A stretch of 64,000 nt of DNA, from contig OY986970.1 of assembly GCA_963920575.1 (NCBI GenBank), forward strand, positions 22,451,274-22,515,273, written 5' to 3'. Within the stretch, counting starts at the first letter, position 1. The number at the start of each line of letters is the position of its first letter. This DNA comes from Narthecium ossifragum (lineage: Eukaryota; Streptophyta; Magnoliopsida; Dioscoreales; Nartheciaceae). The notes under the pieces are model-generated. The model was not told where the DNA came from, ran no database searches, and saw only the letters and a program-made list of their open reading frames with translations. Of this stretch, positions 33,345 to 44,921 are shown piece by piece. Both the position numbers and the translations under genes were made by a program.

Positions 33345-33881
33345 CTGTTGGACTAGCATGTCATCTACTCAAAAATGGTACAATAGTTGACCATCCATGC
33401 ACATACTGTGACATGTACCATCAATTACCAACGCCCAATAAAACATAGAGGAAAACAAAGAGGAAAAAGTTCCTACCTGACTCGCGCGGAAGGATGATGC
33501 GGAACGAGTTTCACAAGAAAACTCGGAGAACCAGAGTCCACAGGTGATAAACCCTGAGTCCACAAGGTGAAGAACAGCAAAATTGCTGAAATTCTGAATA
33601 ATTCCAATAGAAAATAACCAACGCCCCTTTCTCGGGTTAGAAAGCAAATATTTATAGCCTAAAACATAGCTTAGCCAACTAGAAACAAGTTTAGCCCAAT
33701 TAGAGAAGCAAACTAGTCAAACCATCTATTAAGAGTCCTAATGAAATAAGAAACTAAATAAACATACTAAGAAAACCCAGAAATTGAAGAAACCAAAACA
33801 GATCAATTAAGAAAAGTAGCACCGGACTTGCTCGCTTTAAGACTCGAATGCGGCTCGAAACGTCTTGATTCTCGTCCTACA
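33345..33881 (-). mobile_element. Probable 3' LTR of the chromovirus remnant (outer border uncertain)
   Basis: On the minus strand a polypurine tract GTGGGAGGGACTGA is followed by TGTAGGACGAGAATC, the expected start of a 3' LTR ending at 33881 in window coordinates. The other end is a guess based on a TGTTGG word at 33345. No second copy is available to confirm it. Confidence 0.45.
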
Positions 33882-34197
33882 TCAGTCCCTCCCACTTCAA
33901 AAGAACTCATCCTCGAGTTTCTCTTCCTGTATCTTTGCTTATGAAGCTTGGACTTCACATACTTGGACTCTAGCTTTTGCTATCCTTTGGGAACTATGGG
34001 ATTGCGCGCACACAAAAAGAACTGCCCCTTCACATTTGAGGTGTTTGAAGTGAATGTCGACTGCTTTCAAGAACTCAATGCCATCTTTCGTTCACCCCAA
34101 GTGAAGAAATACAAATTATTTTTTCCTCGATACATCGCGTCCACATCAAATTGCCAAGGCCTACCCAACAAGAGGTGGCTCACATCCATTTTGATAA
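33882..34197 (-). pseudogene. Chromovirus protease end joined to polyprotein C-terminal tail
   Basis: The minus-strand frame reads DVSHLLLGRPWQFDVDAMYRG, NNLYFFTWGERKMAL, the conserved end of a Ty3 chromovirus protease region. After about 40 codons it passes directly to a lysine/glutamate-rich tail (EEKLEDEFF) and the polypurine tract, typical of the end of the polyprotein. RT, RNase H and integrase are therefore missing from this copy. The upstream part of the protease is at 40040-40491, across the solo LTR. Confidence 0.7.
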
Positions 34198-35403
34198 TGT
34201 TAGTCAATATAATGGCTAACCAATCAATGATTAACATGTCAGCATAATAAATATGACCGACAGACTTTCAAACCCAATTGGGCGATATCGCTCAAAGATA
34301 AGATCGAAGCCCAAAGAATGAAATCATCGATTAAGATCATCACCCAAAGAGAAAAATCATCAATTAAGAATGATGATTATTTCCACATAAAGAAACCATC
34401 AGTCAAGGGCGATAACGATCTAACAACGATGATATTGTTAACTAAGAACGATTACACAAGAAGGCTATCGGCGAAAAGCAACGACAGGTCATCGACCAAA
34501 AACTTAGTTCATTCAAAGACAGCAAGTTAACAACTTTGGACGATGAAGAGACAGACTAGAAAAAAACAACAATCAAGAAAGACAACATTACAACATGCAC
34601 AAGCTCACCGACCCGACGCAACCGTCATCGGCCAGAAGCTTATCACCCAGACACAACCGTCATCGGCCAAAGCATGGAATGCAGAAACGAGGAAATATCG
34701 GAGAACATGGGACACACGACTCATCCAGAGTGCAAGATGGAAGACGATGGAGAACGTGCTGGACGAAGCAGTTGAACTGCTCTAATATAAATACCTTTCT
34801 CTTTCACTGTGTAATCTCTCTCGCGAACCATACACAGTGCCTGCGCGTCTGGATTTTACTAATGTTCTTTTAACATGTTTTCTATAAGTTGATTTCTTTA
34901 ATATAATGGCTTCGTTTCTTTAATACTTAGTTAATCTTTTCTGCTTAAAGTAGTTTAGATTACTGTTTAGATGGCTAATCTAGGTTTAGATAGTTATGCT
35001 TTCTTCTACATTTCTTAGAGATTTCTTTACTGTTTTTCTTTAGGTTAATTTAATATTAGAAGCTTTTATCTTCTAGGATTAGATTAAGTTAATCAATAGA
35101 TTTAACTATGCTTTCTACAGCTTTAATAACTTAGGATGATCCTTAATACTTTCTTTAATTAATTTCATAATATTAGATAATTTATGCTTTCCTTAGGTTA
35201 AGTTAGACTATTTTAAGTTAATCTAGATAATTAATTGTTAATTAGATTATTAAATTAGATCTAATCTAGACTTCCATTTAACTTGACACCTCTGTTCGAA
35301 CTTCGTTTGAAGGAGTAGAACTTAACTACAATCATCTGATACTTAAGTGTGGAGTAGATTTTGACTTTGGCTATTTGATCGACCAACGGCTAGATTTCTG
35401 TTC

Positions 35404-35877
35404 TGATAATGCCAAATTTGCCTCAACCGTCCATGCCATGAAGTTGAGATCCTGCATCACATCGGTTAGGATCAAATTAGTTGAGATCCTGCATCACATC
35501 GGTTGGGATCACGTTAGTTGGGATCCTGTGGTTCACAGTGGATATATTCAGATCTCTTCTGATAAGGAAATCGCAACCTCATAACCGCACGGATCCTAAC
35601 AACCTCCTCCATGCACCTATAAATAGAGCATCGCCCATCGTTCACAGGTAGACTCTTTTTTATCGGCTCCGAAACCCTGTTAAAATACTGTCACGAGTTT
35701 TAAATCCTAATTCAGGCATCGGAGGAGAGAGTCCCGAGGCCACCGGCCTCGGATTTCCTTTGATCTTCATCCTCCTGCAAGGCTGGCGGTCGTCCTACTC
35801 GACGCTCTGAAGATCTATCATCATCCCCGAAGCTCCTGCGACTAACGTCTGTCTTATTTTCAGATCTTGCATCATCA
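35404..35877 (+). repeat. 5' LTR of the gag-only element (474 bp)
   Basis: TGATAATGCC...GCATCATCA. TATA box TATAAATA at 35618-35625. The leader-proximal part repeats GAGATCCTGCATCACATCGG twice. Confidence 0.92.
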
Positions 35878-35880
35878 AAT

Positions 35881-35898
35881 TGGCGCCCACCGTGGGGC
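35881..35898 (+). other. Primer binding site of the gag-only element
   Basis: TGGCGCCCACCGTGGGGC begins four bases after the 5' LTR. This is the primer site form common in Tat-lineage elements such as Retand-type ones and differs from the Athila type at 8662. Confidence 0.8.
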
Positions 35899-36292
35899 CG
35901 AGATTTCTGTGAATCTAAGCGAAGAGAGGGACCGAGCGGGGTTTTTCTCTCGAACACGTAGGAGGAGACGCCGGCGAGATATCGGATCCTTCACCAACCG
36001 TCCGTCGCTCACCGCCGTGCGTAGCCTCAAGCTCGTGGCACCAAGGCCCGGCGAGATCTTCTTCAGCGGCTTCCCCATCTCCCTCAACGGTCTAGTGACG
36101 CAGCACGCGGTCAGATCTTGGTGAACGGTGGTCCCGTGACGCAGCTCCATCTCCTCCGCTCGCCGCATGACCCATATCTCCAATGAGGGTTCCAGCCGGC
36201 GGTTCGTTGGTTCTAGCCAAGCTCCTCGACGGCGACAGAGATCAGATCAAGGTGCGCCCAACTCCAATGTGAAGCTCAAACGTCGTTTACTT

Positions 36293-36467
36293 CGACGCTA
36301 GGGAGCCGGATCGCGGCCAGATCGGCGTCCTTCCTCTCCGACACCGAACTCGACGCTAGGGAGCCGGATCGCGGCCAGATCGGCATCCTTCTTCTCCGAC
36401 ACCGAATTCGACGCTAGGAAGCCAGATCGCGGCAGGATCAGGGTCCTTCTTCTCCAACACCGGCTTC
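36293..36467 (+). repeat. Three tandem copies of a 58-bp unit in the leader
   Basis: CGACGCTAGG(G/A)AGCC starts units at about 36293, 36351 and 36409. The units differ at a few positions. They lie between the primer site and gag and contain no start codon of an obvious uORF. Confidence 0.8.
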
Positions 36468-36950
36468 ACGGCCAGATCAGATTCGCAGCAAGGAAAAGAA
36501 GGAGGAAGCATAGCAAGGGAAGGAAAGGAGGCCGGCTTCGACACTCGACTCCAAGCCTCCAGATCGGGGCGGGATCACCTTCGGATCTTTCTTCTCCGTC
36601 CTTGCTTCCGGTACCAGCAATCGTGGCCTAGCTCTCCTCCGACCTCCACAAAGCCTTCTCCAGCGACGATCGCACGAGATCACTCCTCCGGCGGCAAACC
36701 CCTGACCCGATTGGATCTCCTCCGATGACAACCGGCTATCCTCTCCAGCAGCTCTCGTTCTTCTCCGGCGGTTCTATAGCGATCGGCGACTGGTGACGGG
36801 AAGGAGACTAAGTAAGCTCGAACTCGAGGGGAAGAACTCTGGCGTGGAAAGCAGGCGAGACCCCTTTAGCTATGTCTTCTAAGACGTCATCTTGACGCCT
36901 TCCAAGCTCTTGTTTGGTTCCTTCAAAGAAGCATTTAGATTAACTTCAAG

Positions 36951-38437
36951 ATGACCAAGTCCGCCCCTCAACAAATGACGTCGCGCCCCAATGCACCCAC
37001 TCCCAGAAGGCGAAGGAAGGGACGATCCAGGTCCCACCGTATCGTCCACCTAAGGCGCCTGCTAGTCAGAAGGCGCCCGCCGTTAACCAAATCACACCCT
37101 TTGTTGTTCCTACACTACCGGGATCCTCAACCCCTGGAGCAGATGGCTTCGTGACGCTGGACCAATTCTTCACGACGCAAGCTCAGTTCCGGGAGGAATT
37201 TCAAGCACAGTTCGAGAACATGACCAAATTGCTTCGATCGTTGGCAGATGGAAGCCGACCTCTACTAGCTCGAGCCAACAAGGCACTCACTCTGCCATCA
37301 GAGGGAAGGGAGGGCCCAACCGACCTCCATTCCCAACGACGATCCAGAATGGATAGTGCTACTCGAGGGCCCCCTTTTCCTCTTGGGGACAAAGGAGCTC
37401 GTAGCCACGTCGCCTCCTCGTATCGGTCTGAATCAAGGAGCTGCCATCACACTACCATCAATCGAGAAGGCCCCCGGAGACGAGGTCGGTCGCCTCGGCG
37501 ATCTGTCCACACCCGCCTCTCGTATGGTGGCTCCCGAACGAACCGCCAAATAGTGCACTCGAGATTGAGTAACACCAAAGACCTTCGGGACTACCTCGAA
37601 GCCAATAGGGAGCAGCTCGGACTACCCATCCAAAAGCAGGATGATCTAGGCGTCTCAAAGTTCTCTCATGAAATCGAGGATGCTCCCATCCCGAAGCGGT
37701 TCAAAATGCCAAGGTTGGAAACCTATGATGGCAAGCAAGACCCGAATGACCATCTGGGGTCATTCGAGACCTTGATGAAGCTGCATGGAGCCACCCCAAC
37801 TGTAAAATGTCATGCTTTCACAACCACACTCAAGGGTCCAGCTAGAGCATGGTTCAACGTACTGACGCCCAGATCAATTGAATCTTTTGATCAATTGGCA
37901 AGGACCTTCCGGACTCACTTCCTCAGTAGCCAACGGAGGAAGAAAACCACCTCTAGCCTCCAACTTATCAAACAGAAGGACGATGAGACCCTGAGAACCT
38001 ATCTCAAACGTTTCCAAGCGGAAGCCGTTCAAGTCGACCAGCTCGACCATGCTCTCGCCAAAACTTTCTTCCGGGATGGTTTGGCCTCAGAGTTCACATA
38101 TTGGCACATCTTCCAGGGCGGCAACGAAGATAAGCTCAGCTATACCGAGTTCTTAAATAAGGCTGACGAGTACGCCAAGACGGAAGAAGCTATCCAAGCC
38201 CGAAGAGAGCGTCTAGGCGGGAAGCGTCCGGTGGCAGAGACAGCCAAGACCGACCAAGCTCGAGATCAGCTCCAAAAGCCTTGGTCTCGCCAAGCACTCG
38301 ATCTTGACCAAGCTCGAGATCGTGTTATAAAGCCTTGGTCTCGCCAAGCACTCGATCTTGACCAAGCTCGAGATCAGTCTACAAAGCCTTGGCCTCGCCA
38401 AACACTCGATTTCGACCAACTCAAGATCAGTTTATAA
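36951..38437 (+). CDS. gag of the non-autonomous Tat-like element
   Basis: The main frame (ATG 37151, 428 residues) holds the retrotransposon gag core at about 185-310: RLETYDGKQDPNDHLGSFE, CHAFTTTLKGPARAWFNVL, LARTFRTHFLSS, LRTYLKRFQAEA. The frame is open further upstream to about 36975. The likely original start is ATG 36951 (MTKSAPQ), separated by a one-base shift near 36975. The C-terminus enters the 54-bp array: the first copies of an 18-residue repeat (DQARDQLQKPWSRQALDL) are in frame until a one-base deletion at about 38415 ends it at 38437. No CCHC knuckle is seen. It would package RNA into virus-like particles. No pol follows. Confidence 0.82.
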
Positions 38438-39470
38438 AGCCTTGGTCTCACCAAGCATTCGATTTCGACTAAGCTCGAGATCAGTTTATAAAGCTTTGGC
38501 CTCGCCAAGCAATCGATTTCGACCAAGCTTGAGATCGTGTTATAAATCCTTGGTCTCTCCAAGCACTCGATCTCAACCAAGCTCGAGATCAGTCTACAAA
38601 GCCTTGGCCTCACCAAGCACTTGATGTTGACCAAGCTCGAGATCAGTTTATAAAGCCTTCATCTCGCCAAGCACTCGATCTTGACCAAGCTCGAGATCAG
38701 TCTACAAAGCTTTGGCCTCACCAAGCATTCGATTTCGACCAACTCGATATCAGTTTATAAAGCCTTGGCCTCGCCAAGCACTCGATCTTGACCAAGTTCG
38801 AGATCGTATTATAAAGCCTTGGTCTCGCCAAGCACTCGATCTCAACCAAGCTCGAGATCAGTCTACAAAGCCTTGGCCTCGCCAAGCTCTCGATATCGAC
38901 CAAGCTCGAGATCAGTTTATAAAGCCTTGGTCTCGCCAAGCAATCGATTTCGACTAAGCTCAAGATCAGTTTATAAAGCCTTGGCCTCGCCAAGCAATCG
39001 ATTTCGACCAAGCTCGAGATCATGTTATAAAGCCTTGGTCTCGCCAAGCACTCGATCTCAATCAAGCTCGAGATCAGTCTACAAAGCCTTGGCCTCGACA
39101 AGCACTCGATGTCGACCAAGCTCGAGATCAGTTTATAAAGCCTTGGTCTCGCCAAGCACTCGATTTCAACCAAGCTCGAGATCAGGTCCGAAAGCCTTGG
39201 CCTTGCCAAGCACTCGATCTCAACCAAGCTCGAGATCAGCTCCAAAAGCCTTGGCCTCGCCAAGCAATCGATTTCGACCAAGCTCGAGATCATGTTATAA
39301 AGCCTTGGCCTCGCCAAGCACTCGATGTCAACCAAGCTCGAGATCAGCTCCAAAAGTCTTGGCCTCGCCAAGCACTCGATTTCGACTACGCTCGAGATCA
39401 GTTTATAAAGCCTTGGCCTCGCGAAGCAATCGATTTCGACCAAGCTCGAGATCATGGCCTCGCCAAAGCT
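38251..39470 (+). repeat. Tandem array, about 22-23 copies of a 54-bp unit
   Basis: The unit contains GACCAAGCTCGAGATCAG and CCTTGG(T/C)CTCGCCAAGC. Spacing from 38252 to 39439 gives 22 periods of 54 bases, with at least two one-base deletions (about 38415 and 38737). Because 54 is divisible by 3, long frames open on both strands, including a 257-residue minus-strand frame at 38718-39491. They are by-products of the repeat. The unit was evidently once coding as an 18-residue gag C-terminal repeat. Confidence 0.9.
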
Positions 39471-39540
39471 TGTGATCATTACAATGAACAAGAAGAAACA
39501 ACTATCTTACTCCCACCCCAAGCTGCTTCTCAGCTCAGGC

Positions 39541-39552
39541 AGGGAGTGGGGG
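39541..39552 (+). other. Polypurine tract
   Basis: AGGGAGTGGGGG shortly before the 3' LTR, the site expected to prime plus-strand DNA synthesis. Confidence 0.7.
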
Positions 39553-39557
39553 GCTTA

Positions 39558-40029
39558 TGATAATGCCAAATTTGCCTCAACCGTCCATGCCATGAAGTTG
39601 AGATCCTGCATCACATCGGTTAGGATCACATTAGTTGAGATCCTGCATCACACCGGTTGGGATCACATTAGTTGGGATCCTGCGGTTCAAAGTGGATATA
39701 TTCAGATCTCTTCTGATAAGGAAATCGCAACCTCATAGCCGCATGGATCCTAACAACCTCCTCCATGCGCCTATAAATAGAGCATCGCCCATCGTTCACA
39801 GGTAGACTCTTTTTTCTCGGCCCCGAAACTCTGTTAAAATACTGTCACGAGTTTTAAATCTTAATTTAGGCATCAGAGGAGAGTCCAGAGGCCACTGGCC
39901 TCGGATTTCCTTTGATCTTCATCCCCCTGCAGGGCTGGCGGTCGTCTTCCTCGACGCTCTGAAGATCTATCATCATCCCCGAAGCTCCTGCGACTAACAT
40001 CTGTCTTATTTTCAGATCTTGCATCATCA
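39558..40029 (+). repeat. 3' LTR of the gag-only element (472 bp)
   Basis: TGATAATGCC...GCATCATCA, aligned throughout to 35404-35877. TATAAATA at 39772-39779. It is followed by the TSD TGTTC. Confidence 0.92.
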
Positions 40030-40491
40030 TGTTCTAACAGATAACATCACATACGAGCTCAGCTTTGTAATGTCGACCAATAGATATAGCGACGCGGCAT
40101 GATTTTGTTACCTTCATTGTAGGTCCCCTCTTCATCCAACCAATCAAATAAGGTGATGGATGATCTTATGTAGGCAGCTTTAAATGATATACTAGTTTCT
40201 GAGAAATAAAATTCTCACAGCTACCAGTCTACCACTATCAACGAGTAGATCGCATACCTTCCCTTTAATAGGGCACAACGAACGAAAGATGTTGTTGCGC
40301 TCAGAGGAACCATCTCGCATTGCCGAACTTGAGGCTTGCTGCAATACCAAGTTGACTCGTTCTCCTTCCTCATGTGCTAGATCTGCTCTTTCATACAGAT
40401 CATCTTCATCTTCAGATCGCCCTACATCACCATCTGACCCATCACTGGCCTGAATCACAACAAGTGGTTTCCTCTTCGGACATTCATTGGA

Positions 40492-41136
40492 GGATTCGGG
40501 GGGCCTCAAGTGAGTTAGTAACTTGAGGCCCTCAAGTGACATGCATCTGGCCGTTCATTTGAATGAACGGCTAGATTTTAATTGAGTGGGGCCAGGCGTG
40601 TTAAAATAACGAAGGGTGTGGCTATCCGTACCACTCTTTGAACACAACACACCACACTTCAGCATTTTTTTCATTTTTTAAAGAAAAAATAAAAAAACTA
40701 AAAAAACCCTAAACTACGCTCATCCCCTACCTCCCCCTCTCCCCCCNNNNNNNNNNNNNNNNNNNNNNNNNNNNNNNNNNNNNNNNNNNNNNNNNNNNNN
40801 NNNNNNNNNNNNNNNNNNNNNNNNNNNNNNNNNNNNNNNNNNNNNNNNNNNNNNNNNNNNNNNNNNNNNNNNNNNNNNNNNNNNNNNNNNNNNNNNNNNN
40901 NNNNNNNNNNNNNNNNNNNNNNNNNNNNNNNNNNNNNNNNNNNNNNAACACGCTTGGCCCCACTCAATTAAGCCGGTCGTTGGCCAAGAAAGAAGACATA
41001 TATTACTATTCTAGTTTCGTTATTTTAACACGCTTGGCCCCACTCAATTAAAATCTGACCGCTCATTCAAATGAACGACCAGATGCATGTCACTTGAGGG
41101 CCTCAGTTACTAACTCACTTGAGGCCCCCTGAATCC
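40492..41136. mobile_element. Inverted-repeat DNA element with about 130-bp arms, containing an assembly gap
   Basis: The left arm (GGATTCGGGGGGCCTCAAGT...GTGTTAAAATAACGAA) and the reverse complement of the right arm (GGATTCAGGGGGCCTCAAGT...) match for about 130 bases with few differences. Each arm contains a near-palindrome (CCGTTCATTTGAATGAACGG in the left arm). The right side repeats the inner words AACACGCTTGGCCCCACTCA twice (about 40947 and 41029). The TSD is unclear; both flanks share TTCATT. The long arms suggest a Mutator-like or other MITE. No coding sequence is visible outside the gap. Confidence 0.75.
40747..40946. other. Assembly gap (200 N)
   Basis: Exactly 200 undetermined bases, a conventional placeholder, between a C-rich run and the second half of the inverted-repeat element. 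The true length is unknown. Confidence 0.98.
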
Positions 41137-41720
41137 TTTCATTTCGATTGGATTTCGATTAGGATCGATTATTAGGGCCCGCCGCTGGTTTTTTCATTGG
41201 AGCTCCCACATTCCCCAAGTCTTGCACTTGTACTGCTCCATGTCTCGGGGATGCCATCTCCTCTACAACTACTGGTGGATTAGGGTTAAGAAAAGATTTA
41301 TGACAACATCTCGATATGCTAACTAACCTCTCCTGTATCTCCTCCACCTTCAAGGCCATGTTGTGGGCTTCCTCCACCATCCACAACACATGTAACCCAA
41401 TCTTCGCCTGAATCTCTGGCTTCAAGCCATGGATATATCTCTCCACTCATTGCGCCTCAGATTCTTGAAGGTTATTTTGAGCCGAAAGTCGTGAAAGATC
41501 AACAGTATATTCAGGGATTGTCTTAATTCCTTCTTTGCAGTTTTGGTAATAGTTGGGCGGCAAAAATCTCTCCATGAGTTCAGTGGCGGATCCAGGATTT
41601 ATATGAAGGGGGGACGACTTTAATAGAAAAAAATTACTACAGAAGAAAATATATAAATAAATAATTAAAAAATTCAAAATAAGTATCTTATTACATTACC
41701 ATAGCTATAAAAGTAAACAA

Positions 41721-44046
41721 TTACAATTGCTTCATCTGAGTTTTCATACGTTGATAGTATTGCATAATATCTTCATCAAGAATATCATCAAAAATTTCTT
41801 TCTCGATGTACGGAATTAAGCAATCAGTAAGCCACTCATCTCATTTCGATTGCGCAGCCGAGTCTTCACAACTTTCAAAGCTGAAATGCCCTCTCAACAG
41901 TTGTCGTTTCAACAGGTAAAGTTAATGCCAAAGTTATATGTCTGTAAACTAATTGGTAAACCAAATTAGTTCTTGTTGCAACCATCTTCTTAGCAAGACC
42001 AAAAATCCCATGAAGCTCTGAAAAGGCGTCAGTAGAGCGCATATGGTGAATATATGTTCCAAGCTCATTTTTAAGTACCTCAACAGCTAAAGGAGAGAAA
42101 TCGGCTGGATATAACTCAGCAAGACAAAGTAATTTTTCCTTGTTGAAAGCGGAAAATGAGTTACTTAGATTCAGAGCTCCTATACAAAAGAGCAAGTCAG
42201 TAGTTGTCTCAGAAAAGCGATCATTTAGCTCCATAAGTTGCAAATCAATTATTGTGTTAAATAACTCAAAACGATAGCGAACCAAGTTTGTTTTCTCTAT
42301 GGCACCACGTTTTGGCCGTCCTCGAGCTTTGAAATTTTTTTCCATGTTTGGGACTTCAACTTCAAATTCACGGCAAAAAGAATAAATCTCATTCAACAAA
42401 AACTCCCATTCTCCATCTTCTGCTCTTGCTATTTGTAGCCTCTCCTTAGCTAACTGCACCAACTTCATGGCATTCTCAATATCTTGGTCTTTCATTTGCA
42501 ATTTCTGTGATAACTCATTTGTTGAACTAAGAATTTTTATCACCATGTGCATACTGAATATGAAGTCAAAAGACTGCATAACATCTAATAAGACACTAGC
42601 TTCAACTGATTGGGGATCATTTACCCCATCCTCCTTAATAATCTCAAGCACTTCAATCATAGAAGAGAACATATGCCTGAGACTAATTAATGCATAATAA
42701 TATGAACCCCAACGAGTGTCCCCGGCACGTTTCAAGCTAGTTTCTTGGTTCAATCCTCGTCCACTAACTAGCTCTCCTCTATTTAGTGCTTGAAGAATTT
42801 TGTCATGCTAAATGGCTTTATGAGTATCATTCCTCTTACATGATGCACCAACTGTATTCACAATTCTCATGGCAAATTCAAAAAGTGCCTTCACTTCAAA
42901 GTCTTTTCTTGCAACGGCGACGAATGCCAACTGAAGTTGATGAGCAAAACAGTGCACATAGAAAGCAGAAGGATTCTCCTTTAAAATAAGTGTCTTTAGA
43001 CCACCTAATTTACCTTGCATATTACTTGCTCCATCATAACCTTGACCACGTATTCTGGATATACTCAGGTTATGTCTAGCAAGTAAAGCATCCAAAGCTT
43101 CCTTTAGTGATGCGGTCGTAGTAGAGGTGACATGCTCAACACCAAAGAAACACTCAATAACAGCCATATGCTCTTTTATTGCCACATCACGAGCCTCATC
43201 AACCAGAACAGAGAAATAAGAATCAACGAGGTCCTTTGTAATTAATTTTAGTATCTCAATAGATGTTGCATGACAAATATCTTTTTGCACTATTGGTGAA
43301 GTCAATTGCAAATTCCCAGCAGCATTAGAAAAAGAAACTTTTCTCACCTCTTCATTATGCTCAGCAAGAAAATGGAGAAGACCTAAATAATTCCCCTGGT
43401 TATATGAATCTTCAGATTCATCATGACCTCGAAATGGAAAACCTTGCCGTAAAAGAAATCGAACACAATCAACAACTGCAGTTAGCAAGACTCTGTAATC
43501 TGATTTCTCTTTATTTGATTTATTGATGAACATGGAAGAAATACTTTGTTTCTGCTCACATTTTTGTCTTGCTTCATTGTGAGCACTATTATGCTTTCCC
43601 ACATGTTCCCAAATCTTCTCTTTCTTCTTCCAGTTGTTAAACCTTGTACTCACAAATACATCACCACCGCCTTTACCAGAACCGTGTGATTCAGGTCTAA
43701 AGAGATAGCAGTATAAGCAAAATACTGCATCTTTTGCCACACTGTACTCCAACCAAGTAGGATGACTTTCAAACCAATCATGTTTGAATCTTCTATTCTC
43801 TTTCCCAAATAATGTTTGTGGAAAATCATGATTACGAGGTTGAGCAGGACCCTTTTGTAAATAGGCTCTTCAGTATTCATCTCTAACATTAAAATTGTAA
43901 GTCCAAATCGGAGGTCTCAATCCAGGTTCCGAAGGTAGAGTTGCAGGATCAATACGCAAACAAGCCTTCTTCACATTAGAGTCAAGCATATTACTTGGTT
44001 GAGATGAATCAACTGGAGATGTTCTTTTGACTAAGTATTTGTCCAT
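41721..44046 (-). pseudogene. hAT transposase (TTF-type zinc finger, DUF4371-like), inactivated
   Basis: Start ATG 44046 (MDKYLVKRTSP). In order: the TTF-type region with KDAVFCLYCYLF, the DUF4371-like core (FRGHDESEDSYNQGNYLGLL, DEARDVAIKEHMAV, RGQGYDGASNMQGKLGGL, CFAHQLQLAFVAVA), RAGDTRWGSYYYAL, and the C-terminal dimerisation region (LALTLPVETTTVERAF). After a frameshift at about 41875 the end is EWLTDCLIPYIEKEIFDD, closing at a stop at 41721-41723. In-frame stops lie at about 43870 and 42806. Otherwise the frame is long and well kept, so inactivation seems not very old. Its normal role is cut-and-paste transposition of the element at 41581-45960. Confidence 0.9.
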
Positions 44047-44921
44047 GAGAATAACAAGCCTATACATAAAAGAGACAAGTTTCAAGAGGAAATCAACATG
44101 GATGCTTTCCAAATGTGCATAAGATGTGCATGCAAAACAGTGCAGAAAGTTGCTCATTAACCAAGGCTAAACGGGCAATGAAGCTATATGCCCATATATT
44201 AATATATAGTTGTGAATCTTGTGATTTTGGACTCTACCTGGGGCTGGGGAATTACACGCCATTGACGACGACCAATCTTCTAATAAATTAAAAAAAAACA
44301 TAGTGAAAAAAGACAAGAAGAAAGGGGAAAAGATAGAAGCGAACCAGTTTATTGTAGATATTGACGTATGTTGATTGTTGAAGAGAAAGGAGAAGGATGG
44401 CAAGAGACCAGTATCCCCAACCCCACCTCCATCCTCTAAAGTGACCTTTGACTTGTCCTCAGAGCTATAATTAGGAAACTGTCGCCCCTTGACCTTCCCA
44501 TTCTTATCAAGTTATCGTTCTCTCTCTCAACTCATTCTTAACCGTCCATTTATTCCTTATATATATTAGGTATTAAAATTATATGGGGGTCAAATTTTTT
44601 TTTTTTTTTGGGGGGGGGGGGGGGGGGCAATTAAATATAGGGTTATTTACTTTTGAGACCTTGAAAGCTTCTTAAATTACAAATGTATCCTTACAATCTT
44701 TACATTCACACATGTACCCCTGAAAACTTTGAGAAAATACTAAACATGCCCTTCGGTTACTAGCTGTTGAAAGAATATTCCTAACGCCGTTAACATTAGT
44801 ATGTAAAAAGACTATTTTGCCCTCATCTTCATCAACGTCCACCCCGAGTCCGGCAAGGGGAGCGGAGGAGATGACGACGGTGTTACTTCTCGTTGGACAC
44901 CACCCTGAGCTCGCCCCTCCC

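Larger units (their letters stand above)
35404..40029 (+). mobile_element. Complete gag-only LTR retrotransposon (non-autonomous, Tat-like), TSD TGTTC
   Basis: A full element of 4626 bp: 5' LTR 35404-35877, primer site, leader, gag, a 54-bp tandem array, polypurine tract, 3' LTR 39558-40029, and TGTTC on both sides (35399-35403 and 40030-40034). The two LTRs differ at only about one position in twenty by eye, so the insertion is recent relative to everything around it. There is no protease, RT, RNase H or integrase, so it must have relied on enzymes from another element. It sits four bases from the end of solo LTR C. Confidence 0.92.
34198..40039 (+). mobile_element. Solo LTR (family C) with TSD GATAA, carrying a nested retrotransposon
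   Basis: Termini are TGTTAG at 34198 and CTAACA ending at 40039, with GATAA on both sides (34193-34197 and 40040-40044). Net length is about 1.2 kb once the nested element 35404-40029 and its TSD are set aside. TATA box TATAAATA at 34786-34793 indicates plus orientation. It splits the protease region of the minus-strand chromovirus. With LTR and one TSD ignored the host frame is continuous. No internal domain of this family is present. Confidence 0.88.
40040..41580 (-). pseudogene. Chromovirus gag and protease, broken by an inverted-repeat element
   Basis: In minus-strand sense: LMERFLPPNYYQ, GIKTIPEYTVDLSRLSAQNNLQESEAQ, a TGA at about 41444-41446, then ERYIHGLKPEIQAKI and AHNMALKVEEIQERL (gag core, 41159-41577). 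The element at 40492-41136 intervenes. Then the gag tail and NIFRSLCPIKGKVCDLLVDSG with the protease active site (about 40205-40300), and IGRHYKAELVCDV at 40040-40100. It continues at 34192 beyond solo LTR C. The style is that of CRM/Reina/Galadriel-like chromoviruses. The hAT element borders it on the right at 41581. Stops and frameshifts make it inactive. Confidence 0.75.

Noticed and set aside
38251..39470. Regular array that could be mistaken for a CRISPR-like repeat
   Set aside because: The units are directly contiguous 54-bp copies with no unique spacers, lie inside a retrotransposon and continue the gag frame.
38718..39491. 257-residue minus-strand frame made of SSLVEIECLARPRL repeats
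   Set aside because: It is the reverse frame of the 54-bp tandem array. Open frames on both strands are expected because the unit is a multiple of three and lacks stops in those phases.
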